NCBI GenBank assembly: GCA_018105865.1
Contig: CM030862.1
Span: 12,528,174-12,592,173, forward strand
Direction of reading: 5' to 3'
DNA: 64,000 nucleotides
Source: Metaphire vulgaris
Lineage: Eukaryota; Annelida; Clitellata; Crassiclitellata; Megascolecidae
The notes under the pieces are model-generated. The model was not told where the DNA came from. It saw only the letters and a program-made list of their open reading frames with translations, and made no database searches. The position numbers and the translations under genes are program-made. This document shows, piece by piece, positions 12,771 through 24,588 of this stretch; the stretch's first letter is position 1; each line of letters opens with the position of its first letter.

Positions 12771-12908
12771 AATGCCTGGCCTCAGTAGCCCCCACACTTT
12801 AGCGCACTCATTCTAGGCAACTAGGCTAGTCCAGATTATGAAAAATAGTTGACCCCATGCTTAGAAGTTGCCATCCTAACGCCCTCCCCCAATTTGCCAA
12901 ATCCTGAC
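12771..12908. mobile_element. Degenerate H1 MITE remnant
   Basis: Internal H1 words survive in order (GAATGCCTGGCC, TAGTTGACCCCATG, TTAGAAGTTGCC, TTTGCCAAATCCT), but both terminal repeats are lost. It is an older copy than its neighbour at 12384. Confidence 0.75.
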
Positions 12909-13344
12909 TGATCTCTGGAATAACCTGGTCTTTTGCGGATGGATTTGAAGTAGGCCTACCATCGATTGATACCATAGAGTTATGCATTGGGCATTAGAAC
13001 TGGTGCTATAGAAGTGCATTATTATTATTAATTTATTAATTTATTTACTTGTTTATTTATTTATTTATTTATGACCGTTAATTTAAATATTCGTAAAACA
13101 AAGAAGAAAAATGCAACTCTAAGAATTCAAAACTAAAACAATAAATGAATTTTCTCGATTAAATTGAATGTAATTTAAATATTTTCAATTTCTTTATGAA
13201 CGAATTCTAAACAATAAGTCTGCAAAAGTAAAGCTACTCATTTGTCCAAAATAAAATTAATTTCCATAGGCTATACAAAATTAATATGTTTTCCCAAACA
13301 TGGTCGTTAGAACCTTTTTCTGCAACGTACGCTATAAAACAACT

Positions 13345-13350
13345 TTTATT
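13345..13350 (-). promoter_or_regulatory. Candidate poly(A) signal of the C1q gene
   Basis: AATAAA on the minus strand, 146 bp downstream of the stop codon, is a typical distance for a short 3' UTR. Confidence 0.55.
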
Positions 13351-13495
13351 AATATTTTTACGATAATTTAAAATTAAAGTTCTGCACTTGATGACAAAAG
13401 TACGCTCGCTACTACTAGTAACTAGTTAACAGATGCAAATATAAATGTCCAATTCGCATCGCGCGGCGTAATAATAATTTTAAAATCTCCTCGCA

Positions 13496-14834
13496 TCAGT
13501 TCTCGAAGATGAGAAAACCGGAGAACGTGGTGTACATGTATCCGTGAAGAAAGGACGCCCGATTGAGGAGCAGAAGCCACACCTGGTCGTCCCTATCGAG
13601 ACTGAGGACGACGATGTTCGACGCGGTCGCCCAGTAGGGGATGCTCTCGGCCCAGACGGTGGCCACCATGCCTCCGTTCCGAACAATCATAACAGCCGCC
13701 TTTTAATCATTAAAAATTTAATTAAATTAATTTCATCATCTCGTTCAGCACCACATGGCTTGGTTTCATGTAGAGATGATAACAGATAATATAGGCGTAG
13801 AATGGGATGAAAAGTAGGGGGAACTCCTAAGGCCTAAACAGTTCCCCGTCCATGGCCTAATCTTTTAAAAATTAGGGGGAGGTGTGGTTCGACTGGACTA
13901 TATTAAATGCAAACCTAAATGTGACTATTCCGGTTTCTTGCGCCACCCTGTAAAATAAAGATAAAACTGACGGCGAATATGATGCTGCTGCTGATGATGA
14001 TGATGACGACGACGACGACGATGATGATGATGATGACGATGACGATGATGATGATTACTGTATAACCACCTTTTGCCTTCCCTGCGCCGAGACAACCACG
14101 TTGAACTGATAGGTGCCGTTAATGGGGGAGGTGAATCGACCCGTTTTCGGGTCGTAGGCCGACCCGACGTTGGTCACGACCCGGTCGAAGATGATGCTCG
14201 TGTGCTCCTTCACCGGACCAATGTTCTCCGCCAGTCCAACGAAAAAAGCGACGCGCTTAGGAGCAGGGGCTGAGAGACCTAAGATAACATCCAACAACAC
14301 GTACAGGAGCGCGAGATGACGTCATGATGACGTCAATCTTAGTGCGAGTATCTTGTGACGTCACTATGCATTAAAATGACGACAATTTCAACTCGAATGC
14401 ATCCATTTCGACGTCCTGGACCCACCCACCCACCCGTCGAAGAAATCACATGGAAATGCTGGGTACTCCCCTCCCCTCTCACTCCACTCACCTGGAAGTC
14501 CTGGTATTCCTGGAACCCCGTCCTCTCCGCGCTCTCCCTTATCGCCGGGCGTTCCAGACGGGCCCCTGGCTCCGCGTATCGGCAGCTTCATCGAGGTGGG
14601 CATGCTGGCCTCGTCGCCCTTGCAGGTCACTTCGAGGTCGCAGAAGGCCTCGGCGGAGGCGGCGGCGGCGGCGGTGGAGCCCTCGAGCGCCATGGCCTTG
14701 TCCTTTTCGCGGTCTTTGTTCGGCTTTCCCGGCCTCGGTTTGTCCCTCGCCTCGCGGGACGAATCGACCGGCAGTGCGGCGTAGGATGCGAGGACAACGG
14801 AGGCCAAGAGAAGGACAACTGGCGTTGGCCTCAT
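13496..14834 (-). CDS. Secreted short-collagen / C1q-domain protein (C1QL/CTRP-like)
   Basis: Three exons (14834-14492, 14278-14070, 13699-13496) join in phases 1 and 0 to give 251 residues. Residues 1-20 form a signal peptide (VVLLLASVVLASYAA). A basic linker, two cysteines (CDLEVTC) and nine Gly-X-Y triplets follow (about 88-115: GARGPSGTPGDKGERGEDG...). The rest is a globular C1q domain. The pattern F-x5-N-x4-Y-x6-F-x5-G-x-Y-x-F is met exactly by FDRVVTNVGSAYDPKTGRF..NGTYQF, and the C terminus GYMYTTFSGFLIF is typical. Family knowledge predicts secreted trimers that bind receptors or ligands. This could be an innate-immune lectin-like molecule, a cerebellin-like synaptic factor or a CTRP; the sequence does not decide. 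Intron 1 carries three perfect CRE palindromes. The ATG is the only one preceding the signal peptide. Confidence 0.95.
13887..13950. mobile_element. CAGGGTGGCGCAA-type mini-element, copy 1
   Basis: Contains GGACTATATTAAATGCAAAC then CTAAATGTGAC, identical to the core at 27750-27780, and ends in CGCCACCCTG. The left end is degraded. It lies downstream of C1q exon 2, in intron 2. Confidence 0.7.
13980..14056. repeat. Imperfect GAT/GAC/CTG triplet tract
   Basis: Intronic run of CTGCTG followed by GATGAT, GACGAC and GATGAT blocks, ending about 14 bp from the donor of C1q exon 2. Confidence 0.9.
14317..14363. promoter_or_regulatory. Triple CRE cluster in intron 1 of the C1q gene
   Basis: The perfect palindrome TGACGTCA occurs at 14317-14324, 14328-14335 and 14356-14363. 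CREB/ATF and Jun/ATF dimers bind this sequence. The cluster starts 38 bp inside the intron side of exon 2, so use as an enhancer is an inference. The octamer is over-represented across the window, which weakens the case. Confidence 0.4.
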
Positions 14835-15710
14835 TCTTACGGCTGAAGGTCAGTTTAGTTTTGCGCAAAAATGCCGACTGCGAACTTCGAAAGATTCCAG
14901 AATTGTTTAAACTGTCCGCTTTAAAACATCAATAGCGAAATAACGTTGGAATCAATTTTCCAAACGTCTATATTAGGTCTACAGTGTATTTCATATATTG
15001 TTATCACCGAATTAATTGTGAAAATATTCGACTGCACAAAGTATCGCTGGTCAAGACAGTTACCTGAACTATTTAGTGTGGTTTGTATTCGAATAAACTC
15101 GTACAGTTATATCCCGCAAATAAAAGGTTTGATTATTGGTTAGCCTGCCAATTTACTATACGTTAATTATTAGACAACTGTAGGCCTATTTCAGTCTGTA
15201 TTTTATTCAGTTATACTGTAGGTCATCGATCCAAGAGACTGAAGTCGTACAGTCAAAGGAAGTAGCGCCAAGTGACGTAGGGTAATGTTGTGGAATATAC
15301 AGTCACTGTATTTTGCAGGACAGTTTTCTTCACTTTGCAGATTCCTTTTTGCGATTTCTGAAATTTAAACAGTTTCAAAGTATTCTTCGTTAGGACACAA
15401 ACATCGAATTGACATCGTATTGCGTGCGTTATGTTCTATAGGCATACTTAGGACCTGATATAGGCTAAATATTTCAATGTCATTATAGAAAAGTTCAAAA
15501 TATAGCCTTGTTAGCAGAAATATATAGGATTTTTTGAATAGCATTGATCTCTCCTCTCTTCCTTCTTTGTTTGTCTGTCTGCCTGTCTGTCTCTCTTTCT
15601 CACTATCTAAATGAACCGCTTTTCTGGAAATATAGCATCTATACTTCTTTACAAAGCACACACACATAAAAAACTAAACACGTAAATAAGAAATCACGTG
15701 TTTGTAATCA

Positions 15711-15831
15711 TACTGTAGAAGTTCGTTATAACGGGCTAGGTTATAGCGTAGGCCTATACTCGGTTATCCGCATTGGATAGTATTGGAATTTTGCAGACCC
15801 GCGGAGTACGTTATAACGAAGTTCTACTGTA
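15711..15831. mobile_element. pogo/Tc1-like MITE
   Basis: The ends TACTGTAGAAGTTCGTTATA and TATAACGAAGTTCTACTGTA are inverted repeats of about 23 bp with two mismatches, bounded by TA. This matches the TIR style of pogo/Tigger elements (CAGTA..TTCGTTATAACG). It is about 120 bp and non-coding. Confidence 0.85.
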
Positions 15832-16351
15832 CTTTGGATACATGTATTTGTCTATATCTACGTCCGTCCGTCCGTTTGTCTGTCTGTCTGTCTGCCTGTC
15901 TTTCGGTTTGTCTTTCTGCATCTGTTTCCGTGGCCACAATCGATCTTGGTTTATAACACGCACTACAAATCCGATAAATAGATGGATAGATATAGATAGT
16001 GGGTTGTGAAGTCCGAAGTTCCTGCATTGGCTTCCATCTAAGATCTTTCCCGGTCGTCTGCAAATCGTTTAAGAGTTCGTCTGCTGGGATTTCCCGCCGC
16101 ATTCACTAAGACGTCCAAACGACAAACGAATCGCTTCCAATCATCTGCGTACTAACTCTATGCACCGGCGCACCGCAAATTGCCAATCTATCCTCTTACG
16201 GCGACAATTCTAGGGGATAAATCGACAATTTAGACGTTGAAAGATAGCTTCAGAAGAACACTGCAATGCAATTTCAATTTGTCTCGAAGAAAAATAATTT
16301 AAACCGGTTTATTAAAACGGAAAAAATGAAAATCAATAAACGATTGAATTG

Positions 16352-16356
<5 letters not shown>

Positions 16357-16415
<59 letters not shown>
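16357..16415. repeat. (AG)n microsatellite
   Basis: About 29 AG units without interruption. Confidence 0.95.
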
Positions 16416-16418
<3 letters not shown>

Positions 16419-17049
16419 AGTCGACAAACGTCAGATAACTTTCCACAGAAAACTCTCTCACCGAATTTGCGCGAATCTTGTAGGTGGTCTGGGGCAGGTT
16501 GGGGGGGGGCAGTTGCCTCCATTTGCCCCCCCCCCGTGGCGACGGTAATGACCGCAGTATACCTGCTTATTCCTAGGCTCTTAATCGACATTTGAAATTT
16601 TATTTGAAATAAAACTGTCTTAATTTCAGAGTATGTAGCCACGATGCAGAAGACAGTCACACTCAAAAAGATGTAGAAATCACCGAAAGACAAATTATTG
16701 TAGGCCTACTTCGGTTCGTCCAGCAATCCAAGACCTTGTCTACAGATGCGTATATAATGAACTGTATATTCGGCAAAAAAACATGGACGAAATATCGCGG
16801 GGAGATGGAGGCAGTCGTCCCTTAGAACGTCATCCGCGCTTCGATCAAAGCGTTCGATTCCCCATCGATTCGTAGTCATTGCCGGGCGAATTGACGAGCG
16901 GGAGATACTGGCGGCGGGCTTAGGCACCCTCCTCGATCGTTCCGCCCCTGTCTTCTCGTCTCCTCTCCTTTCTTCCCCGCCGCGGCGATAGAGACGTGGT
17001 TCCGTCCCGAGCGCCTTATCGTCGGGAGAGTCGATCGTATAACCGAGTT

Positions 17050-17132
17050 CGCCTGGGGCGGGGTGGCGGGGAGGCGGGGGTGGGGGGGCTTTATTGACGG
17101 GTGGGGGTGGGGGTGGGGGTGGGGGTGGGGAG
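17050..17132 (+). repeat. G-rich tract with G-quadruplex potential
   Basis: Runs of three to seven G separated by single bases, including five tandem GGGGGT-type units at 17100-17130. The spacing allows a stable intramolecular quadruplex on the plus strand. Confidence 0.7.
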
Positions 17133-18834
17133 TGGACTGGTGGGGCCTAATTAATGTTTGGAATCAATCGGTAGAAATGGGATGGAAATGACTTCGCGGT
17201 GATTTCATAAAAAAATAATCGTCGATGCGATTCGCGGTTAATGGCCGCGCGCAAAGATGGACGCACTGAAGACGGATTAAAAGCGGCGGGGGAGGGGAGG
17301 GGGAGAGGCGGAGGGGAGGAGGGGGAGGGCATTAGGAGCATGGAAGGATGGATCGAAGGATGGATGTAGATCTATCGGACAGATGGAATATGGAAGCGAT
17401 CTCGGTCGACTGATCTGAGAACAGAATTCAAGAGTGTTTCCGGTTGGTGTATAGCATAAGGCAAAAAACCCAGCGCCCGGAGGTTTCATGCAAGACTGGA
17501 CAATTGTAATTCACTTCTTCTTCTTCTTCTTCTGCATCTTTGATGTCTGCGGCAACTGACTTTGAATATCCTAAATACTCCTCCTTCTCCTCCTTGCTGC
17601 CGTCTTTCCATCCATCTGGAAAGTTTCCGACCGATCAAATCAGTTGGAAGGAAAAGAACGGAGTATCATTCAAAATGTATGGAAGTGAATCACTCAGGGT
17701 TTCATCTAGGCCGTTTCCGAGGGTAATTGCCCCTTTTCCCCCAGAAATTTCAAATTCCCTCCCGCAAATTTTGGCATACTACATCAACTAACAACAGTCC
17801 CCTAGGTGACTTTCCCCGACCTTGCCAGTTCCCCTCCCCCCCCGGAGTCTAGGGTCTAGATTAAACACTGGAATTACTGACCGACTGGTTATCTATCTGT
17901 CTGCCTCCGAAATGAATGAATAAATGAGTGTTTTTCGAACTTGGAAGGTCTTCCGAAAATCGATTTAACCTCAGCCGCGTTATAAACATACAGTTAACTA
18001 GGGAACAATGGTTCTTTCGAGTGAATGGGCCTCAATCATTTTTATCTGCCATGAAAAACAACAACCTCCCCCCCCGCCAACAAAAAAGTCGTTTAAACTC
18101 GTGGCAGATAAACCGAGATAAAACAACGTATTTGCGAATATTTATAAATTATATAGCGCATTTTTCGAGATATCGTCATATTTCTTCACAGAAGCTGCCT
18201 ATAACGGCAGCGCCCGAAGAACCCGAGGGAATTGTATATATTCTTTCCGAGAACCTTGATGGGTGGGGAGGCAGAAGGGTGGGTATCAGGTGGGGGTGGA
18301 GTGCGGGGTGGGGAGGGGGTTTCCAGCGGTACATATATCGACTGAAGGCGCTATATCAATTGGTGATCTTGACCGATCGTAGGCAGCAGAATATTACTGT
18401 TGGAAAAATCAATGACTTTTCAGATGGAAGATTCTTGTAGCGCGTGAAAGCAGCATCGTCGGCGGACACAACGTGTCCTCGGGGCTGCTGCTGCTGCAGA
18501 GGGGGACGTATATGGTATACAGTGTACACGGTGTGTAGGATCATTCCTATTATGATGCAATTTTGTCACGGGCATGCTCTTGGGAATGACGACACGGCGT
18601 GCTTCGGTCTCGTCGGACTCGGGGTGTGTGGGGTGGGGATGGGGATGGGGGGGGGGTGGTGGTCACCGGGTCAGATCTGTCCATTTTCCCCATTTTGATT
18701 GAAGAAGGTGGAGGTGGAGTAGATGGTGGTGGTGGTGGTCGGGTGGAAAAAGTGTGATAATTGCGCTGGCGGGAGTCAAGATTCGACAACTTCATTTTTC
18801 GCTTCAAAATAAGTCTAGACTATAGGAAAACCCA

Positions 18835-18836
<2 letters not shown>

Positions 18837-18911
<75 letters not shown>
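18837..18911. repeat. (CT)n microsatellite
   Basis: About 37 TC/CT units. A second, shorter one lies at 20200-20234. Confidence 0.95.
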
Positions 18912-18914
<3 letters not shown>

Positions 18915-20197
18915 TAACAAGACAGTTTTTCAAATCAAACTTCGTCCTAGGGCGTCTAAAAAAATTGCTGGACGTGATTTTACTTTTGTTTTATTTTGAA
19001 ATGGTCAAATTCTGTAACGTTATTAAGTTTAAAGAGTTTATATCGGCAATTTCCACCACTGCTCTTTCCCCTTCCCTCATTAAAATTCCCTTTCGTTATT
19101 GCACAGATGTTACTACCGGGCTCAGTCAGAATTTGGAGGCCGAACCCCGCCCCCCCGGTCTCTAGCCCCTCGTGGGCAAATATTTAAGACGCTTGCCAGT
19201 GGCTTCAATTCTAAATGCTACGGTATTTGTCGTTGAGATTAAAGGGCCGTCTATAATCTATACGTCATTGGTTTCTTATATACAGCAGGTATTGAACATT
19301 AAGTGATTTGCGGGAATCGATTATTCTTTATTGATCCGTTTGACCACTGTGACCAGGGAGACCCAACTGTAGGTCAGCTTTTCGTCCTCCCTCCCTCGCT
19401 TTTCTCCCAGAGTTCCTTCTGCGTAAACATTTGCTCAGTTTTACGAGAATATGACGTCACTGGTTCGATTCGTCTAAATTGATTGACTTCTTACGGCACT
19501 CGGTGCTCTAAGACATTGTTCGACATGCCCGATTAGGTAAACCGCACTGCGTCCGTGACTAAGTGGCTAGCGCCAATGACTGTACGAGAACGAGGGATAT
19601 TAATGAATGAAAGTCCTGTCGAATATCTTGTGAAACGGCTAGTTAGTAAGTAGATCGATTGATGAGGCGTGTCTCAAGATAACTGGTTCATGGTATGACA
19701 GATTTTATAGACAAAAGCGCCATTTATAATGCATTCGCTGTATAAGAGAAGCCATTAGAAGATTATTGAACAGTGGACGTAAAGATATGTAAAAACTCTC
19801 AACGAATTTGGGAAATTCTCTGACAGAAACCACATTTTCTCTTTGTTCCAACTTCATTGCTTCAAGTCGTTCAAGAATAATAAATTTTGGCCTTCCCGAT
19901 TTGGATCCACAGAGTTCGAAATTGGACACCTCCCAGCAATTTCATGCTACACACTATAGGCCTAGTCAATGACTATATACGAATAGGAGGAACATAGAGA
20001 ACTGACGACGTGCCAAATCCAATCGGAATATTTGGGCCATCATGTGAAGCTGTCAGATAGGCGGAGTAGCAATCTATAACAGAGATAGGCCAAGCTAAAC
20101 AGGCACGTCAGATGCCATTGGGATTATGATTGTGGCGCCATAGAAGTTTTTTGATTTATTGATTGATGATTTAGTCACTAACTTTATCGGCTAAAGA

Positions 20198-20236
<39 letters not shown>

Positions 20237-21773
20237 GTGAATCGTTGTCGACCGCCTCTGAATGTTTCGTCGTCACAGCCGACTGAACGCCGACAGAGGG
20301 CGCTCGGCAGACCGGAAGTCACGGTCACGCCACTGGAACCCCACCTGAACAACACGGATCCTAGCGCACCGGATTAACGACGGCGCCTCTTGGATGTTGC
20401 CGCTATTCTGTCGTTAAAAAAACTTAGATCTTTTGCGTCGAAATTTCATTCGTCGGAAATTTGACGTTTTTATGCAGAGAGACAACTTTGAATCACCAAA
20501 GAACACGAATCGCATCATTTATATAGCGTCTTTCTAAGGCAATACAACCATCTGTTCTGTTTGTCCAGGTTTTGATTTTGAGAGGAGTTATTTTGGTTTC
20601 TCGCACAGGTAAATACCTCTTAGACCGCTTCAAATCACGTTATTACTATCATTCGTTTGCTAATTAGGCCTACCTCCTTGAGTTTGTAACTTTGTACGAT
20701 GACATTGTCTATGGATATGTCCATATCTTTGTGGATATAAGCTATAGCCTTATATAGCGAGCCGTGAGTGATCAGGACAACGAGAAATGACAGCATCAAC
20801 TTTTCATGTGCCTAACTTCGGAGGTTTCCCCCCCCCCCCCATATTCTAAGTGGATCGACGCCTTTGCTGACAGAGATTTTTCTGGCGTGGTTATTTAAAA
20901 TTCAGTTGTAACCTTTGGGGGGGCTTGGATTTGGGGCAAGATATGTGAAAACTGTGTCCTAATACTGGAAATTGCTCAATTGTCGCCTGTAAAAAATACT
21001 GTCCCCTATAGACCATTGAGCACGGAATTTCAAAACCACTTCGTTATCCAAAAAACTGAAACCTGATAACATAACCTCTACCACTGGATCGTCTGGTTAG
21101 CGAGACATGCTAAAACTTAACAGCTCAACCCACACGATGTCTAACCCCGCCCCCCCACCGCCCCCCAAACAAGCCCCACAAATACGTATCAATTGTGGCC
21201 AACCAGCAGCCGACTGACACCACATATTATCATATGGCGCTACAAAAATTGAACCAACAATATAAGAGTATGTAGTAAAACACTCACTCAGTAGACCTAC
21301 AGTATCTTCCCGCTGTCTGGTATAGAGGCAACTGCAAACTGACTGAACTGTTTCAATTCGAAACTCAAATGGGGACGTTTAGCTAAATGCATAAAGACAG
21401 GAAAATCTAAACGCCTCGACGCAGTTAATTAAACTCAACAACGACTCGTATCTGAGTTGTACGTAGACAAACCGATAGCTTCGTCTAGGCTGGAATCCTA
21501 TCTGTATGGAATGACTATGGATCTGTCTATGATCTTAGCTTATAGCTTTTAAGCCACCGTCTCTTCAAATAGGAGAGATCACACAGAGCCGCGCATGCGC
21601 AGAAAGTCTATCTTCGTTTTATACGAAATCGACAAACGGTCTCCAGCAGACGCAACGTACAGTAGCCCATCTCACTGCTATTACTTGTGTTAGACCTACA
21701 TATTGAAATATGCGCGTTATGTAAAGTAGAATATTTATATTGCGCAATATTTGATCATTGGTCTGTCGCCAAA

Positions 21774-22172
21774 GGGGCTGTCCATTAATTACGTCAACAA
21801 TTTTTGGTCAATTTTTCACCCTCCCTCTTGTCAACAACTGTCAACTTTCAGTGACCCCCTATAGTTATGTCAAAAACTGTTTACCCCCGCCCTCCACTAA
21901 GACCAGTGACGAGTCCCCTAAAAAGTTTAGAAGGTTATTATTTTTGCGGTGATGACCATTTCCCCTTTCTTTTGTTCATCAAGTGTCATAATGCGGCGGT
22001 GATGGCCTTTTTTCTTGCTTGTCAGGCTTTTTTCTGTTGTAATAAATAGTATTCAAAAAAATTTCCTATTTTTATCATTTGTAAAATCTTGACCCTCCTC
22101 CCCTGTCAACAACTGTCAAACTTTTTCAAACCCCCTCCCTCTAATTTGTTGACGTAATTTATGGACAGCCCC
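21774..22172. mobile_element. GGGGCTGTCCAT-family element, full-length copy
   Basis: The ends GGGGCTGTCCATTAATTACG and ACGTAATTTATGGACAGCCCC are inverted repeats. The interior also holds two subterminal inverted blocks (TCAACAACTGTCAA). It includes a version of the shared GGTGATGACC...TTGCTTGTCA box. It is about 400 bp and non-coding. No target duplication was clear. Related copies lie at 26.73 and 29.30 kb. Confidence 0.85.
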
Positions 22173-22394
22173 TAAGTGCGCATACATTCACGTTCATAGT
22201 AACACTAGTTTTAAAATGTCCAATTTACGCATTAGAGAATACCACAGGCAAAATTCTGAATGCCAAGCACTTTTGATATACAAGAGATAGTGCCCTAATT
22301 TTTTGAAAAAAAACTTGATTACTAGGTGCTCTTCACTTGCCTGTTAAAAGTGCTAGCCATTCACACGTCTGCCAATACCATTCTCTGTAGTTTA

Positions 22395-22635
22395 CAGAGG
22401 CGGATCTAGGGGAGGGCAGGGGGGTTCACATGTTCCCCGGGCGCCGAGGTGAGGGGAAGAAACACGTGCGATGACCTTTTTTTGCTCGTCAGCGCTATAT
22501 GAAGAGAGAGAGAGAGAGAGAGAGAGAGAGTTGAGGGCGCCGAAAACGATGTGAGAACCTTTTTTGCTTGTCAGTTGTTAGGGGCGCCAACGTACACTTT
22601 GTCCCCGGGCGCCGAATACCCTAGATCCGCCTCTG
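22395..22635. mobile_element. MITE family H4 (CAGAGGCGGATCTAGG), split by an H1 insertion
   Basis: The left end TTACAGAGGCGGATCTAGGG pairs with CCCTAGATCCGCCTCTG on the right. The last bases (CGCCTCTG, then TAA) reappear at 22816, because an H1 MITE inserted just inside the right terminus. A 30-bp AG tract and two versions of the GATGACCTTTTTTGCTTGTCA box lie inside. A diverged inverted copy is at 33165-33431. Confidence 0.85.
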
Positions 22636-22815
22636 CAGTGGCGGCTCCACCGGGGTGCCAGGGGGCCCGTGCCACCCCTATTGACTGCCTGGCCCCCAGT
22701 GCCCCCAGTTGGGACCCTACCCTTAATGCTACATACATTAAACAGCAAATGGTTGGCCCCCATGATTGAAGTTGCCCCCAACGCCCCCACTTGCTAAATC
22801 CTAGAGCCGCCACTG
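22636..22815. mobile_element. hAT-type MITE, family H1, copy 3 (nested)
   Basis: The ends are CAGTGGCGGCTCC and GAGCCGCCACTG, with a perfect 8-bp target duplication CGCCTCTG (22628-22635 and 22816-22823). The target is the terminus of the H4 element, so H1 moved after H4. Confidence 0.95.
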
Positions 22816-23862
22816 CGCCTCTGTAACACTTAGAATGCTGTTTAGTCACTGCATTTGCTCCTTGCTGAGTGAAATAAGTAAATAAATAACCCGACAATGT
22901 ACGAACTCATTGTGGTACGTGGCGTTAATCTTATAGATTTCCTAGAGAAATAAATTAGATTTCATTTGAGCAAAACTCAGCTTAGGAAAACATCCAGCAG
23001 CGCCACCTAGGGAATATAAACGCAATGAAACAAATGCAATACAGCATTTAATTAATAGCATAGAAGAAAATATCCTTAAACGTTGAACAGTTCCATAGAT
23101 GCTACGGTCAGGGGCGTAGCGAGTCTGGCGACGGGTGGAAGGGGGGTATATCGGTATAAATACCCCCAAAATCAGTCTACCTTAAAGTTTTTTATGTGAT
23201 TTATATGCGGTTATGTGGTTTATATGGTTAATGTGGTTTATAAGATTTATACCTCCAAATATTTATACCACCCTCCCCCAATCAAATTCCTGGCTAAGGT
23301 GGCAGAATTTGGTAACGAGTAACATTACTCTACTTTGCTGTTCCATTGCATTACTGTACATTAATTTACATTAGGTGATGGTTAATGAGCTGTGCAGTAT
23401 ACCTTAGATCATCACTTTGGTTCCTGTATGTAGTATGTGCTCATTTTATTTTAATAACCTTATGAACAGTAGCTGTTGCACTCCTTATAATTAACCCATT
23501 GTGGTTAACTCTGTTTAATTTGGGCATTGCCAGCAATATAACTCGATGTGTGGTCAATAAATTGTGAATTAGAAAATTAGGGAGGCAAAGCTTTTTATCA
23601 TCTCATGATTTTTATATTCAATTTATGTAGCGCTTCGGTTTTGAAGAAAATACAGCGGTCAGTGGCTTAGAACTCAGCAAAGTTCCCTACCCGTTGGTGA
23701 CAGGCGAATGGCTGGGGTGGATGACTTTTCTAAAGCAGCAAGAACTTACTCCCCATTGAATTAGCCAATGACACTTTGAAGCATAGAAACAGAACCAGTA
23801 CTTAGAGGCCACTGTTCAGGCTTTCAAGGGTCTTATTGTTATGATTTGTAATGTGCTAATTT

Positions 23863-23868
23863 TTTATT
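23863..23868 (-). promoter_or_regulatory. Candidate poly(A) signal of Jun
   Basis: AATAAA on the minus strand about 720 bp past the Jun stop. The interval contains several minus-strand ATTTA words (for example near 24125 and 24160), as expected for an unstable immediate-early mRNA. Confidence 0.4.
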
Positions 23869-24588
23869 ACAAAATTTAGGGGTCATTGCCAATGTGACTT
23901 ATGTCTTTATGATATGTAGACTTGTTGGAAAGGCAGTTTGGATACAGACTTTAGTAAAGCAATCGACCTTCTCGAATTCAAGTATTTTTCAAATGAAACA
24001 ATTTTAACATAAACAATGAGAATTCTAACTTTCCACTTACAAAGGCATCTTAAAAAAAACTCAGATTCAAGTAGCATTCTGCTATTAAAGCTCAAGGGAA
24101 CATCGTTGTCTAAAAATCTTGCATATAATGTTTTGCATTCAATAAATCAGCTTTGCAGTTAAATTAAATGAGATTTTGATATGTGCTATCCAAACAACTA
24201 TCATAATTAGTGACTTTCTTCGTAGCAAAAAATTTTCTTACATTAGAATAGAAATACGATTATAGTTTGAAACTGTTCGTAATGCATCGTCAGTCAGCGA
24301 CAACTGTATCGTGAAATTAATTCAACTGTCGAGTCCACAGAATATTTGGACTTCTTCATCTGAACTTCGGGTGTCAGGAAGTGCAAACTTCACAAGCACA
24401 CTGCTTCTTCCACTCGTCTCGACCAGTCCCAGCTTTCGGTGTCTTGCCTTTGATGTTTCAAAAGTACGTCAAAACACCGCAGAACCAAGTCCCGTTTCGT
24501 TTGCATCCGTGGAAGACCGAAACGAGCCGTCGATTTCTTTCCAAACCGTCTCGTGCGAGCTTTTCATCTAGTCGAGAGCGATCGACGA

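Larger units (their letters stand above)
11089..13495. other. Spacer between the CCDC50-like and C1q genes
   Basis: The missing first exon of the CCDC50-like gene should lie here, but I could not find an ATG exon ending in phase 1 with a good donor. It contains a CTT-rich tract (12130-12182), one intact H1 MITE, a degenerate one, and AT-rich low-complexity DNA around 13.0-13.4 kb. A minus-strand AATAAA at 13350-13345 is 146 bp past the C1q stop. Confidence 0.5.
14835..23862. other. Gene-poor, repeat-rich interval between C1q and Jun
   Basis: About 9 kb without an exon I can defend. Contents: a pogo-like MITE (15711), long AG and CT tracts, a G-rich stretch at 17.05-17.13 kb, CpG-richer stretches at 16.8-17.3 and 20.25-20.42 kb, a GGGGCTGTCCAT element (21774) and a nested pair of hAT-type MITEs (22.4-22.8 kb). 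The minus-strand open frame at 19.7-19.9 kb begins GRPKFII but matches nothing further that I recognise. Confidence 0.5.

Noticed and set aside
14388..14935. Plus-strand frames across the C1q exon
   Set aside because: Shadows of the GC-rich minus-strand C1q exon 1.
19705..19929. Minus-strand frame beginning MSNFELCGSKSGRPKFII
   Set aside because: The GRPKFII start recalls a helix-turn-helix segment of some transposon-derived proteins, but the rest does not follow and no splice context supports it.
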